From: Cyclaneusma minus
Taxonomy: Eukaryota; Ascomycota; Leotiomycetes; Marthamycetales; Marthamycetaceae
Assembly: GCA_037179335.1 (NCBI GenBank)
Contig: JAKZHN010000041.1
Span: forward strand, 124,001 to 188,000
DNA length: 64,000 bases
Direction of reading: 5' to 3'
Positions 11,164 through 22,518 of the stretch are shown here, in pieces. Under the pieces are notes generated by a model. It had not been told where the DNA came from, did no database searches, and was given only the letters and a program-made list of their open reading frames with translations. Positions within the stretch are counted from its first letter, which is position 1; each line of letters starts with the position of its first letter. The position numbers and the translations under genes were made by a program.

Positions 11164-11493
11164 CAGGGTGTGGGAAACTAAAAGGGAAAAACTAAAACTT
11201 AAATTTAAAACTGAAGTTTCTAACGAACTAAGGGGGTCCCAAGTTTAGATTGAAAATTTAAATTTTTAATTAGAAACTCAGGAGTAAAAGGGGCAAGTAC
11301 TTTTACACTTATTTTTGGTGCAAAAGTACTTTGGGAAGCCCCGGGCTAAAATTAGAGTATGGGAAACTAAAAGGGAAAAACTAAAACTTGAGTTTAAAAT
11401 TTAAGTTTCTAACGAACTACGGACCCCTTTAGTTTAGTTGGAACTATAACTATATATTTCTAAGTTCCTAGTTTTTAAGTTTCCCACACCCTG
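11164..11493. mobile_element. hAT-type MITE, 330 bp, 8-bp TSD
   Basis: The element begins CAGGGTGTGGGAAACT and ends with the inverse AGTTTCCCACACCCTG-type terminus. It is flanked on both sides by AGTCTTAC (11156-11163 and 11494-11501). CAGGG ends plus an 8-bp target duplication are hallmarks of hAT transposons. It has no coding capacity. The 5' ~80 bp is repeated internally (11,166-11,245 and 11,356-11,435). A middle segment (AAGTACTTTTACAC..GGTGCAAAAGTACTT) recurs in the larger element at 33.6 kb, so the two belong to one family. Confidence 0.88.
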
Positions 11494-11964
11494 AGTCTTA
11501 CTGTAAGACCAAGCTTGACAGAGGCGAACACTCTCACTTTTTCCCCATCATCGCTGTTCCTCTTCACTTCTCCTGCGTTCTCCTATTTTCTCCAATTGAG
11601 GTTACTGCTGAAACTCGGAACTCCGGAAAGCTATATGCTTATTGTAACATTTCCTGATATATCTTTCACCACAACCACTATTCATCGTCAAATTTCGAAA
11701 TTCAAACCCTGTCCAGCGAGGCGCTTCGCGCCGGGTAGCAATGCCACTCGCCAGCACCCGCGTATCTCCAACCACGGCTCACCCTTTCCCCACATGTGGC
11801 CACTTCGCAGTCTGACGTGTCTATTTCCAATCATCTCATTCTCTTCACCATCTTCCACACACAAAGGACATTCCACATTCTCCTCCCACGCAGCACTTCT
11901 AGTACGTCGTCTCGGTTTTCAGACAACTCATCTCATCCTCACTCTTCCACAAACATCTCACAAA

Positions 11965-12235
11965 ATGACGACCGCACCATCTCAAACCCCTCAAAATCCC
12001 GGGGACTCCCTCAACCCCTCCCACCCGGCCTCAAACCCAAGCGCAAATGCACCTGTTGCAGCAGCAGCAGCGCGAGCCCCCACGCCCCCAAACCTCGAGA
12101 CTCGATGGATCTTTGCTATCCCGTTAACATTCATCATAATCATTTTTTGCTGGACACTACCCGTCTTTCTGTGAGTACCTTACACTTCCATTTTCCACAG
12201 CCCCTTGCTTGTGTAGGAGAATAAAGTTGAATTGA
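11965..12235 (+). CDS. Small predicted membrane protein, unknown function
   Basis: Proposed join(11965..12170, 12217..12235), 74 aa. The start has a good context (CACAAAATGACG). The first ~45 residues are Pro/Ser/Ala/Asn rich. Then comes LETRWIFAIPLTFIIIIFCW, a single membrane segment near the C-terminus, and a very short tail RIKLN if a 46-bp intron (GTGAGT..TAG) is used. Unspliced, the protein would end 69 residues in, right after the membrane segment. The form suggests a tail-anchored or single-pass small protein. I do not recognise a family. It lies between two MITE insertions. Confidence 0.45.
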
Positions 12236-12345
12236 AACCGTGGGTGAGAGATGCTGATGGAGAGACTTTTTAGAGCGAAGATTGCGGTGGGTGCTTTGGT
12301 GGTAATGGACATCGTGTTACTGTTGTGGCTCAGGGCGGATTTGAT

Positions 12346-12419
12346 CAGGGCGTGGGAATCTCAAAGGGTCCAAGATTAGATATATCTTATCTAGAAATTT
12401 TTGAGATTCCCACGCCCTG
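12346..12419. mobile_element. Minimal hAT-type MITE, 74 bp, 8-bp TSD
   Basis: Perfect ~20-bp terminal inverted repeats (CAGGGCGTGGGAATCTCAAA and its complement) enclose about 34 bp of sequence. The insertion is flanked by GATTTGAT on both sides (12338-12345 and 12420-12427). Its ends differ from the 330-bp copy only at a few positions (GGGCGT against GGGTGT), so the same hAT family is likely. Confidence 0.88.
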
Positions 12420-12427
12420 GATTTGAT

Positions 12428-12797
12428 TTTCAAATCTTGATATAGAGGCGGCGAGGAGTGGGAACGGGAGTGGGACCCCGGGTGCACTTGATAGATGATT
12501 AGTAGTTGGTGGTGAAGTATTGGATGTTCTTATTATGAGGCCAATAGCATTTACGGTAGGGTAGATGGTTGTACTTGATAGAGTAATAACAATCCGTACC
12601 CATCTATTTTCAAGTTCCCAGTGCAAACAGTGCAGCAGCCCCTTAAGCTTCGAAAATTCAAAATATACAAAGACAGGCTGTTGAAACGCTGCCGCCGTCG
12701 CCGGATTCTTTTTTTTATCAACCCTGTTTACGCCTTTTAGCCGCCCTTTCTCAAAAAACACCGTGAGACTCGTTTTGTTTCATCGCAGAAGCGGAGA
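12428..12797. other. Intergenic, 3' side of chorismate synthase
   Basis: No feature is supported in these ~370 bp. They contain the 3' UTR of the minus-strand chorismate synthase gene. Confidence 0.4.
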
Positions 12798-14156
12798 TCA
12801 AACTCCATTCACGCCGTTCACCTTCTTTCCAAGCGGCGGCAAGAGACTCGCCGTCGCTTGCCTGGCATTCTGCGCCATCAGGGCGTCAATGACTACCAGC
12901 GATGCCATCGCCTCGACGATTGGCACAGCCCGTGGCACCACACAAGGATCATGTCTGCCCTTGGCCTCCAACACGCCCTTTTCATCGCCATCGTAGGTAG
13001 CAGTTTCCTGCGCCTGTCCAATCGTCGCAGGCGGCTTGAAAGCCACACGGAAGTAAATCGGCGCCCCATTCGTAATACCCCCCTGAATACCTCCCGAGTT
13101 ATTCGTCTTCGTTGTCAACTTAGGTCTTGGGCGGCCATTCGGCAAGTTATCAGTCTGCTCTTCAGAAGCAGGGATTGCAGGTGCCTTGATGAAAGCGTCG
13201 TTGTGAATGGAACCCGGTACTTCGCAGCCGCCAAATCCGGAGCCGATCTCGAAGCCCTTGGTCGCGGGAATGCTAAGCATAGCGTGCGCGAGCTGAGCTT
13301 CCATTTTGTCGAAGCATGGCTCACCGAGGCCGGTGGGAACGTTGCGGATTACACAAGTTACCGTGCCGCCGATGCTGTCGTGGCGGTCGCGGAATGCGGC
13401 AATCTCTTCGGCCATCCTTTCGCTGAGTTCTTTATCTGGGCAGCGGACGGGCACGAAGCTGTCGACGGTTTCGCGCGTGATTGTCGAGCAGAGCTTGAGG
13501 AATTCTGGGTTCGTGGCGGCTGTTGGGTGTTCTGGGGTGGGTGGGAACATGTGAATTCCTCCTACGCTGGATACCCAGGCCACAATCTCGACGCCGAGGG
13601 CTTCGGCGAGGTATTTCTCGGCCACGGCGCCGGCTGCTACTCTTCCCACTGTCTCTCTTGCGCTGCTGCGTCCACCACCGCTAGAAGCCTTCACGCCGTA
13701 TTTCTCGAGGTAGGTCCAGTCTGCGTGGCTGGGTCGAGGGTATTTGTCCATAGTAGAGTTACCGTAGTCTTTAGGACGCTGGTCTTCGTTTCGAACGATC
13801 ATGGCGATGGGCGTACCGAGTGTGACTCCGAACTCTGTACCGGACTGGATCTTTACTTGGTCTTTCTCATTGCGCGGGGTCGTCAGCGCGGATTGGCCAG
13901 GTCGTCGGCGATCCATGGCGGGCTGAATGTCAGCTTCGGTGAGAGCCATTCCTGGGGGGACACCATCGATGATGCAGCCCACGGAGGCACAGTGGGACTC
14001 GCCATAGCTGGGAACAAATGTCAGTTAGGTCGCGGATGAGTTCAGGTGAATTTTGAAGTAATTCAGTTTTGACTAGTAGTGAAGAAGTAGCTTCATAGCA
14101 CCGAACAGACGAAAGACTTACGTAGTGACCCTGAAGTAGTCGCCAAAAGTCGACAT
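12798..14156 (-). CDS. ARO2: Chorismate synthase
   Basis: Exons 14156-14122 and 14007-12798 on the minus strand, 414 aa. A tiny first exon encodes MSTFGDYFRVT, and the 114-bp intron rejoins TYGESHCASVGCIIDG, the family's N-terminal signature. Further landmarks are RRRPGQS, ASSGGGRSSARETVGRVAAGAVAE, GSGFGG and NNSGGIQGGITNG. The enzyme converts EPSP to chorismate, the last step of the shikimate trunk before Trp, Tyr, Phe and folate. Fungal enzymes also have an intrinsic NAD(P)H flavin reductase activity. The length is slightly above yeast Aro2 because of a C-terminal Ala/Gly/Asn tail. It is divergent from the lipoate ligase gene. Confidence 0.95.
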
Positions 14157-14504
14157 TGTTGCTGATGGTCGCTGTGGACAGCGGCAATTGACTTGAAACA
14201 GTGGTGATTCTCGGATTGTCGAGTTCAGCGTTGTTGAGTCAAAGGGAGGATGAGAGCGGTATGAGTCTTTTGTGAAAGGACAATACTTACGAGCGACGGA
14301 GCGATGATCGCCGTAACTTTTTTGGTGCAACCTCAGCTCGGCCTCTTCGGGGGCCGATATCGCATGCGCATCATAGGTACCTTATGCATTAAAAGTTCAA
14401 AACCCGAACCGTCGGGCTGAACTTATTTTTGGCGGCTCACTCACACCACACCACACCCGTGACCCACGTGACGGGCGAGGTATCTTCATCGCCATTTCTC
14501 ATCG
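14157..14504. promoter_or_regulatory. Bidirectional promoter, ARO2 / lipoate ligase
   Basis: A 348-bp spacer separates two divergent starts. It contains CCACGTGACGGG near 14,464-14,475 (a CACGTG E-box-like site) and a CA-repeat-like stretch (CACACCACACCACACC). No gene lies in it. Which gene the E-box serves cannot be told from sequence. Confidence 0.5.
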
Positions 14505-16200
14505 ATGCCTCCCGGAAAGCCTCCGGCTGGGGCAAAGCTAGATGCCCTGTACCTGAAATTGAGTAAGGGATTCAGTCATCCGCCTGCTCTCACTCATCCG
14601 CCGCCCCGCATCAAGAAGGTCAAGGTCCAATGCGACAAGAAGCCTTCTCCGGCAGAGCTGCGTATCCAACCCCAAGAGGACATTACCCCGAAAGGCCCTT
14701 TAATTCGCAAACACGCTGCATATAAAAACAACAAGTTCCGCTCTGGGCCAGAGGGCAGCGAAGAGAATCGTGTAGGGGGTATTATTACTTTCAGGAGGCT
14801 TTCGTCACCCCCAAGCAAATCATTTCGTCCTCTGTCACAAGCTACTCATGCAAACTACACGACTACTCCGTTTGTATTTCGTCGGATCAAGCTCTCGAGC
14901 TTGCCAGAAAGAGCTACGGACCCAAAAAACAAGTTCCAGATCTACATATCTCGGAGCATGGATCCGTACATGAATCTCTCTATCGAACACTACCTTCTCC
15001 AGTCCACTCCAGCTGATTCCACTGTCCTGTTTCTCTACACCAACAGACCAAGCATCGTGCTAGGACGAAACCAAAACCCCTGGGTCGAGGTCAACCTGGG
15101 TCTACTCAGGAAACATGCCGAGGAAAAATCTGGACTGTCAGATATCGACCTAGTACGGCGAAGATCAGGCGGCGGAACTGTTTTCCACGATGAGGGCAAC
15201 GTCAACTACTGCGTCATATGTCCAACCGCCGCATTCGACAGAGACAAGCATGCCGAGATGGTTGTTCGAGCACTGCGTTCTTTGGGGGTAGACAAAGCTC
15301 GTGTCAACGCACGACACGATATTGTTCTCCACAAGTCACGCGGTTTAAAGGGGAGTACAAGGAAGGGAAACCAACTTGAAGAGTTCAAGATCTCGGGATC
15401 GGCTTATAAATTGACTCGGCTGCGGTCCCTACATCACGGGACGTGTTTACTTTCCAGTCCGAATATCGAGCATATTGGGGACTATCTGAAGTCTTCTGCA
15501 AAGCCGTGGATACAGGCCAAAGGAGTCAATAGTGTTCGGTCGCCGGTGACTAATGTCGGTATTGCGAATGAGTCTTTTGAGCAAGCAGTAACTGCCGAGT
15601 TTAGGAAGATGTATGACGAGAATGTGGCTGTTGTGGAGTTGGAAGAAAGTGAAGCCATTGCGGTGCCTGCTATTGCCAAGGGTCTGGCAGAGATCAAAGT
15701 ATGTTTCCAGCAGCTAGATTGTCCGCTCTCGGATTTCACTAACTGTTATGATCTAGTCCCCAGAATGGATCTATTGCCAGACACCACAATTTTCGTTCTC
15801 GACGAATCCGGCTGAGGATTTTGAGCAGAGAGATGCGGAACAGGGATCTGAATGGATAAGAAAATCGGCAGTATTGCCTGAGTACTTGCCGCCTGCTGTA
15901 TGTTCTTGCCTCCATTCTTGCCAATCTCCCAAATTGTATAAAACTCGGTTTGCTGACTCAAGTACTATGCAGTTCCGAGCATCATTCACAGTCCGATATG
16001 GTGCTATTACGGCGTCAAGATTCGAGTACATGGGAGATCTGTCGAGGCTGAGATACACGGCCCTGGCAGAAGGTGCCAAGCTGCACGAGTTCAACAACTG
16101 GGAGAGGGTTCTGAATTTCGAAGAGGATAACATGAGAGTTGGAGAGGTGAAGGCCATTTCTAAATGGCTCAACTCGCTTTTTGGGTGGAATCACCAATAG
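14505..16200 (+). CDS. AIM22: Lipoate-protein ligase A-like, mitochondrial (Aim22 family)
   Basis: Model join(14505..15698, 15757..15897, 15973..16200), 520 aa. The BPL/LplA catalytic domain begins near residue 145: RSMDPYMNLSIEHYLL, RPSIVLGRNQNPW, RRRSGGGTVFHDEGNVNY and FKISGSAYK with the adenylate-contacting lysine. Intron 1 rejoins SPEWIYCQTPQFSFSTNP, the typical C-terminal ligase block. Intron 2 (75 bp) is a multiple of three without a stop, so retention would still give a protein. The long basic N-terminus with no catalytic role fits a mitochondrial presequence plus linker. The family attaches or transfers lipoate onto 2-oxoacid dehydrogenases and the glycine cleavage H protein. Confidence 0.9.
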
Positions 16201-16865
16201 CATCACGAGATCACGTGATCGAGTCGTCATTGAGCGATAGTGGATATTTGTGGGCATGGCGTAGTTTGTGTGTGGATTTGTAAGACAAAGAAGAATTGTT
16301 CGGTTACTGTGTATACGTCAGATACTAGAATAACCGAGTGAAAATGAATTGGAAGCCAGAATCGCCAATGGAAAATTGCGGCAGAACGGCAGACTTATCA
16401 TATCGCGACGCGGTTTCTCATGGTTGGGTTTGAGAACTTCGTCACGTAGTAAAAAACTTCATTAACTGTCGACAAAAACTAGTTTCACGAGAAACAGGCT
16501 CGCTCTATGTCACTGTGTTGCTTTGGCAGCAGGCAGAAGTGGCGCGGATCTCGATTTTCGTCAATGCGAGCAATTTGTTGTCGCGCTAGTGCCGCTTCGC
16601 GTGTTCCTTAGTAAGTAACGCGAGTTGCGCGTAAAGTACTTTAGCTGCTGCTCTTTCCTCCCGCCAAACATCCTGCATCCTCATCCTCTCCTCTTCCACG
16701 CATCTTCTTTTCTCCCTCGACCTGCTTGTCTTGCTTCGTCTTGAACATCCAAGGAGGCATTGACCCAATCTTGCAAGCAATTCTTGCCACCAACACAAAG
16801 AACCCTTCCTCGCCGTCTCCCAACCCCTTCAACCACATCGACCTCCAGACTACCATCCGCCCACC
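16201..16865. promoter_or_regulatory. Intergenic and 5' leader of the ribonucleotide reductase gene
   Basis: It begins with a 12-bp perfect palindrome GATCACGTGATC at 16,209-16,220, just after the lipoate ligase stop. The pyrimidine-rich stretch 16,650-16,865 (CTCTTTCCTCC, CTCCCTCGACC) ends in CCACCATG and is typical of the leader of a strongly expressed fungal gene. MluI-cell-cycle-box-like ACGCG occurs near 16,617-16,621, which fits S-phase control but proves nothing alone. Confidence 0.5.
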
Positions 16866-19776
16866 ATGTATGTGTGGAAACGCGGTAAGTTCAGCTTCCT
16901 ACGTATGCCAATGTTTTCAAAAGCTTATACAAAACTTAGATGGACGCAAGGAACGCGTTCAGTTCGACAAAATCACTGCTCGCGTCTCCCGCCTCTGTTA
17001 CGGACTCGATGCCGACCATGTTGACGCTGCCGCAATCACTCAGAAGGTCATCTCTGGTGTCTACCAGGGCGTGACGACTGTCGAGCTCGACAACCTTGTA
17101 CGTTTCAACTGCACAATGCCGCGTGGCAACCGCGTGAAAACTCTTCAAGTCACAATGTTAACATTCTGCTCTGCAGGCTGCCGAGACGGCGGCATACATG
17201 ACCGTTACACACCCTGACTATGCCATCCTGGCCGCGCGTATCGCCGTGTCGAATTTACACAAGCAGACCAAGAAGCAGTTCTCCTCCGTCATTTCCGACC
17301 TGTACAATTATGTCAACCCGAAGAATGGCAAGAAGTCGCCCATGATCGCCCAAAAGACCTACGAGACTGTCATGAAACATGCCGATGAGCTGAACTCGGC
17401 CATTGTCTACGACCGTGACTTCAACTACCAATACTTTGGCTTCAAGACGCTCGAGAGGTCATACCTGCTCCGCTTGGATGGGAAGACTGCCGAGCGTCCA
17501 CAGCATATGATTATGCGTGTGGCAGTTGGCATCCACGGCGACGATATCGAGAAAGCGATTGAGACGTACAACCTCATGTCTGGCAGATATTTCACACACG
17601 CCTCTCCTACTCTCTTCAATGCCGGAACTCCACAAGCACAAATGTCATCCTGCTTCTTGGTTGACATGAAGGATGACAGCATTGATGGCATTTACGATAC
17701 TTTGAAGACGTGCGCCATGATCTCCAAGTCGGCTGGTGGTATTGGATTGAATGTGCACAACATCCGTGCTACGGGCGCATACATTGCTGGTACCAACGGA
17801 ACTTCCAATGGTTTAGTGCCTATGCTCCGAGTGTTCAACAACACTGCCAGATATGTTGACCAGGGTGGAAACAAGCGTCCTGGTGCTTTTGCCATCTACG
17901 TCGAGCCATGGCACGCAGACGTTTTCGAGTTTTTGGATCTCCGCAAGAACCACGGAAAGGAGGAAGTCCGCGCTCGTGACTTGTTCTATGCTCTCTGGAT
18001 TCCTGACTTGTTCATGAAGCGAGTTGAGCAGAACGGACAATGGACCCTTATGTGCCCGAACGAGTGCCCAGGACTGTCTGATGTCTACGGTGATGAGTTC
18101 GAGGCTCTCTACGAGAGATACGAGATGGAGGGCAAGGGTCGAAAGACCATCAAGGCACAGAAGCTGTGGTACTCGATTCTTGAGGCCCAGACCGAGACCG
18201 GTAACCCCTTTATGTTGTACAAGGATGCTTGCAACAAGAAAAGCAACCAGAAGAACCTCGGAACCATCAAGAGCTCCAACTTGTGCACAGAGATTATCGA
18301 GTTCACTTCCCCTGACGAAGTTGCCGTCTGCAACTTGGCATCTCTCGCCCTGCCCAGCTACGTTGATCAACACAACATGACTTACGACTTCCAGAAGCTC
18401 CACGAGGTCACTCAAGTTATCGTCAGGAACTTGAACAAGATCATTGACATTAACTACTACCCTGTCAAGGAGGCTGAGCGAAGCAACTTCCGCCACCGAC
18501 CTATCGCTGTCGGTGTTCAAGGTCTTGCCGATACTTTCCTGGCTCTAAGAATTCCATTCGACTCTGCGGATGCCAAACACCTCAACAAGCAGATTTTCGA
18601 GACCATCTACCATGCTTCTTGCACAGCTTCGATGGAGCTTGCCAAGGAGCTTGGCCCTTACTCGACATATGAGGGTTCTCCAGCCTCTCAAGGTCAACTT
18701 CAATACGACATGTGGGGCGTGACGCCTTCTGAGTTGTGGGACTGGGCTACGCTGAAGGAGAACATCAAGCTGCACGGTCTTCGCAACAGCTTGCTCGTCG
18801 CTCCTATGCCTACAGCCAGTACCAGTCAAATTCTCGGCAACAACGAATGTTTCGAACCCTACACCTCCAACATCTACCAGCGCCGTGTGCTCGCCGGAGA
18901 GTTCCAAGTCGTCAACCCCTGGCTCCTCAAGGACCTCGTCGACATGGGTCTTTGGTCTGACAACATGAAGAACCGCATCATTGCCGAAGGTGGATCCGTG
19001 CAAAACATCCCCAACATCCCCGCCGACATCAAGGCTCTCTACAAGACCGTGTGGGAAATTTCCCAGCGCACCATCGTGCAGATGGCTGCCGACCGCGGTG
19101 CCTTCATTGACCAGTCGCAATCCCTCAACATCCACATGAAGGACCCAACCATGGGCAAAATCACCTCCATGCACTTCGCTGGCTGGAAGCTCGGCTTGAA
19201 GACCGGCATGTACTACCTACGCACCATGGCCGCCTCTGCCCCTATCCAATTCACCGTCGACCAGGAAGCGCTCCTCGTCGCTGACACCAACGTTGCCCGC
19301 GAGCGCGCCTCCAAGTCATTCGCGCGCAAGACCTACAACCCTACATACTCGGCAGGACCAAGGCCCATGTACGTGAAGCAACCTTCTTCGAACGACACCA
19401 ACGCCGTTTCCTCGCCCAACGGCGTGCCCACGCCTACCGCTACGCCGCCTCCTGCCTACGAGAACAAGAATCCTAAGCAGCAGCCGGTTGTGAACCCAGA
19501 CTTCAAAGCTGATTTGGAGGAGGCGAAGAGCCCGGAGACGTTGGCGACGGATCCAACGCATGAGGCGCCAAAGGAGGAGGAGTTGCCGGAGCCGGCGATG
19601 CAGAAGAAGACGCAGGAGGAGGATGTGGATGGCGAGAGGGAACACGATATTTATGCTGATGCTGTGCTTGCTTGTAAGTTTTTGCCCTGATACTCCACAG
19701 TTTGAGGATGTGGTTGCTAACCGATTCTACAGGCAGCATTGAGAACCCTGAGGAGTGCTTGATGTGCAGCGGTTAG
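16866..19776 (+). CDS. RNR1: Ribonucleoside-diphosphate reductase large subunit (class Ia R1)
   Basis: Four exons, join(16866..16884, 16940..17097, 17177..19673, 19733..19776), 905 aa. It reduces NDPs to dNDPs together with the radical-carrying R2. The N-terminal ATP cone (KRDGRKERVQFDKITARV) forms only after exon 1 (19 bp) is spliced to exon 2. The active site shows SSCFL (Cys about 217), NLCTEI (Asn/Cys/Glu about 426-430) and AVCNLAS (Cys about 443). The radical-transfer pair is TGMYYLRT. The last 44-bp exon restores the C-terminal CLMCSG tail whose CxxC reloads the active-site disulfide. A ~110-residue Pro/Glu/Lys-rich low-complexity linker precedes it. Confidence 0.97.
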
Positions 19777-22043
19777 ACCATTGTCGTTGTGCTAAGAAAA
19801 TAAGACAGTGCCCCTGATTTGGGGGTTGTTGTTTCGTTAAGAGATAGATGATGGTTATCGGATGCTCACGCGCTAGGGTTAATGGGTTTCATGTCTTCTG
19901 GATCCCGGCGTTAAGTCATAATCGTGTTTCTGTGCAATTGAGGCTGCGTTAGTAATTACTACGTGGCCTCTGATGCACTCGTTTTCGGTGGAATACTTTG
20001 ATCATTTGTCATTGCACTGGAAATGGGATACGCGAGCATGGGATTCGTTTATGTCTTGTTATGGATATGTTATTGGTACTGTTTAGGCTGTTCTAGGAAT
20101 ACGAATACTTCTTTAAAATATTCCTGAGAAGTCGACTAAAGTGAGTGTCACCCAACTATGCGGGGGGCTTGATATGGTACTATCACGGGTTTGAAGTCTG
20201 AAGTTCAGAGCACGTCCGCGACCGGCATTCGGCACTAGCTTCAAGACTCGAGGGCACTCAGGGTATAAAATGGGGCAAGAGGCTCTTCTGAAACAGCCCA
20301 ATACCAGTCTGCGCGAAATTCAAGCTCAATCCTCGCGCGCGCGACCACCAACTTTCGAGTAAGCGATGGAGTCTGTTTCTTCTTTGAGGTTGTTGGGAGC
20401 GAGTTGGCGTATCCTGATTAGGATACAGCAATTACATGTGTTAATACCTTCTTCGAGCAAGGCAAACTAGGTTGCAAAAGCACGGTTTGACAGCAGCCCT
20501 TCACTGTGACGACAGAAAGCTGCGTTGACAGCAGCTAGCTTGAAGCTCCGCGAAAAGCCTATTTCACTATCACGTGGGCAAAGGTAGTGGCTTAAGGGGT
20601 ATAGTAGAGGCAGAAGGGCTGCTGGAAAACACCAACACCAGCTTGTGACTATAAATATCCTCACGTGAGAAGCGACCAAAAGGCAAAATTAAAAATCCTG
20701 CTCCGAGGTCAGCGCATTTCCCCTTCGAAGTACTTCAGGGCGAGTCGAGGGATTCTGAACAAGACACGGTTCAACAGCAGCTCTCCACTGCGACGACGGA
20801 AAGCTGCTTCGATAGCAGCTAGCTTGAAGGATGCGGTATGCCACGGGGACGATGTGAGTTCCTACGACAGCAGCTATGTACCGTGACAGTAGAGAGCTGG
20901 AGCGACAGTAATTTCCAAGTTTTTTTTTTGAAAGGCTGAAAGAGCTTGTTGTAGACTTGTGGTAAAGAAAGCAGAGTCAGATGGTTGACCGGAATTTAGC
21001 AAGGTCGTCTCCCCAAAGCAAGTAGCTCGTCGGCGTGTTGCCTCGTCTCAAGGTGTCAAGATATTTGGGAGGAAATAACACAGATGCCAGGAAGGCCTTA
21101 TATACCCCATTTTAATCGCCCTGCGGGCTACGCTGGGGAATTTGGCGGATGAGAGCAACACGTGGTTTTGAAATTCTGGAAGGTCGGGATGACAGCTTCG
21201 CACGTGAAGACAGGTGAGCCTTGACGCCACCGGTGAATTCACCCTTGAAGCCTCGAGCGCTCGAGAGTCTATAAATTAGAAGGGTGTGTCTTTTAAAGAC
21301 TTCAGCTCTCATAGCGGAGGTCGCCTTTATCCATGGATTGGCATCTGGAAGAGGTCTTCTACACAATTCTCGCCCGAGTACTATCCTCGCTTTCCTTGAA
21401 GCAATATCTAGCACCGTTCCATTACTACCTGGGTATCCCAAGGTACTCCCATCCCATCACGAGCGATGGCTTGCCATTTGCGATCTGGCCTGAGCCTGAC
21501 AGTAGTTGGACGTTGCGACGGCAAGATCTTTGCTTGACAACAGTTCCCCACGAAGGACAATATACAGAGACCCAAATTACGAAGTGACGTTCTTCCCTTC
21601 TCCCCGGATATTCACGGTCAGGGTGAAAGCTGTCTTTTCCTGGTTTGATACGTAAAGAAAAGAATGGGCGTTGTCATGAAAGTTCCGGGCTTTCATCAGG
21701 CGACTTGTTGTTGGATTTTGGAAGACATGAAAGCTGGAGAATCGAGGTGGTTTTATATGCTTCGAGGGCTGTTGCATGAGGCTGGGCTGGTGTGATTCAT
21801 CAATCCTAAATCATGGCCGCACCTGATTTGGGAACTCTAAGGTAAGCAGCAGTCGTAGTTTCGCGGGCGAGTCAGGCAAGATCGAAAACGGATATGTAGG
21901 ACCATGTATGATATAGTGTATTCCTTCCTCCTCCGTCTCCCTCAAGCCAGTACTGTACACATACACACACTCTCTAGGTTACATGTGATAAATCGCGAAG
22001 TGGATCATCAAGTCCATGGCTGGACTCAATGCTTCACTCGCAC
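19777..22043. other. Large intergenic region with degenerate ~280-bp repeats
   Basis: No protein or RNA gene is supported in these 2.27 kb. A block ending near 20,552 recurs ending near 20,829 (CAGCAGC..ACTGYGACGACRGAAAGCTG..GCAGCTAGCTTGAAG), with differences that are mostly transitions. A weaker third piece lies at 20,870-20,910. Several CACGTG sites (20,572; 20,662) and TATA-like stretches (20,262; 20,650; 21,272) are scattered through it. Confidence 0.5.
20485..20830. repeat. Two diverged copies of a ~70-bp repeat core, period ~277 bp
   Basis: Core 1 is about 20,484-20,552 and core 2 about 20,761-20,829. They align over ~70 bp, for example AGCAGCYYTYCACTG and GCAGCTAGCTTGAAG, with a handful of mostly C/T and G/A changes. 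Shorter matches (ACCAGC, GCGACCA) at matching offsets upstream suggest that the repeated unit is longer than the core. The origin is unknown. RIP-like decay of a small duplicated element is the simplest reading. Confidence 0.6.
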
Positions 22044-22518
22044 TTAGACCATGTTTCCATCTTTCAAGAAGACACGCTCCTCGCCAACAACCAACCACGG
22101 CTCGCCGTTCAAGTCCTCCATGATCGCCTTACGCTGTTCCTCAGCTTCCTTCTGGTTGCCGAGGTCTTTCATGAAGGCGGCGAGGGCGTCCTTGGTAGGG
22201 AAGGTAACGGTGGTCATGCCAGTGCAGGGCATGATGGCAGGGTTGTTGTCAGTTTTACCGCCGGTGGTGAGGAGAGAGACTTCTTGGCGGGTGGATTCAG
22301 GGACGAGGGTCTTTGGTAGAATTAGTATTCCATCCGGACTCGGATGTTTGGGACGGGGAAAGGAGTCTTGCCTGCGAATATTCGAGCGCGCCGTGCTTAG
22401 ACGTGATCGCAGCGGAGGCAGCGCCGAGCTTCTCCCAGCCGGCGATGAACTCTTCATCGGACATGCCGGCCTTCTTGCGGACGAGAAACATGGCCTTGAT
22501 AGTGGTGGTGGCAGGCAT
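22044..22518 (-). CDS. EthD-domain protein (dimeric alpha-beta barrel)
   Basis: Exons 22518-22375 and 22310-22044 on the minus strand, 136 aa. The start ATG precedes PATTTIKAMFLVRKKAGMSDEEFIAGWEK, whose FLVRKK-G-S-EEF-W pattern is the opening of the EthD fold. Exon 2 supplies a central strand (GMTTVTFPTKDALAAFMKD) and a C-terminal VVGEERVFLKDGN. The single intron appears to be GC-AG: the exon ends CAG and the intron begins GCAAG, with no usable GT nearby, and phase is kept only this way. EthD proteins are found in fungal polyketide and aromatic degradation pathways. No such cluster surrounds this one, so its substrate is unknown. Confidence 0.75.

Noticed and set aside
12171..12200. A 30-bp intron (acceptor at CACAG 12,200) in the small membrane-protein gene
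   Set aside because: Too short for a fungal intron. The acceptor at 12,216 gives a 46-bp intron and a sensible end.
12858..14039. Long + strand open frame opposite chorismate synthase
   Set aside because: It is the antisense shadow of the ARO2 coding strand, which carries all the conserved motifs.
18545..19174. Minus-strand frames over the ribonucleotide reductase gene
   Set aside because: They are antisense to RNR1, whose catalytic residues and splice sites are all present on the + strand.
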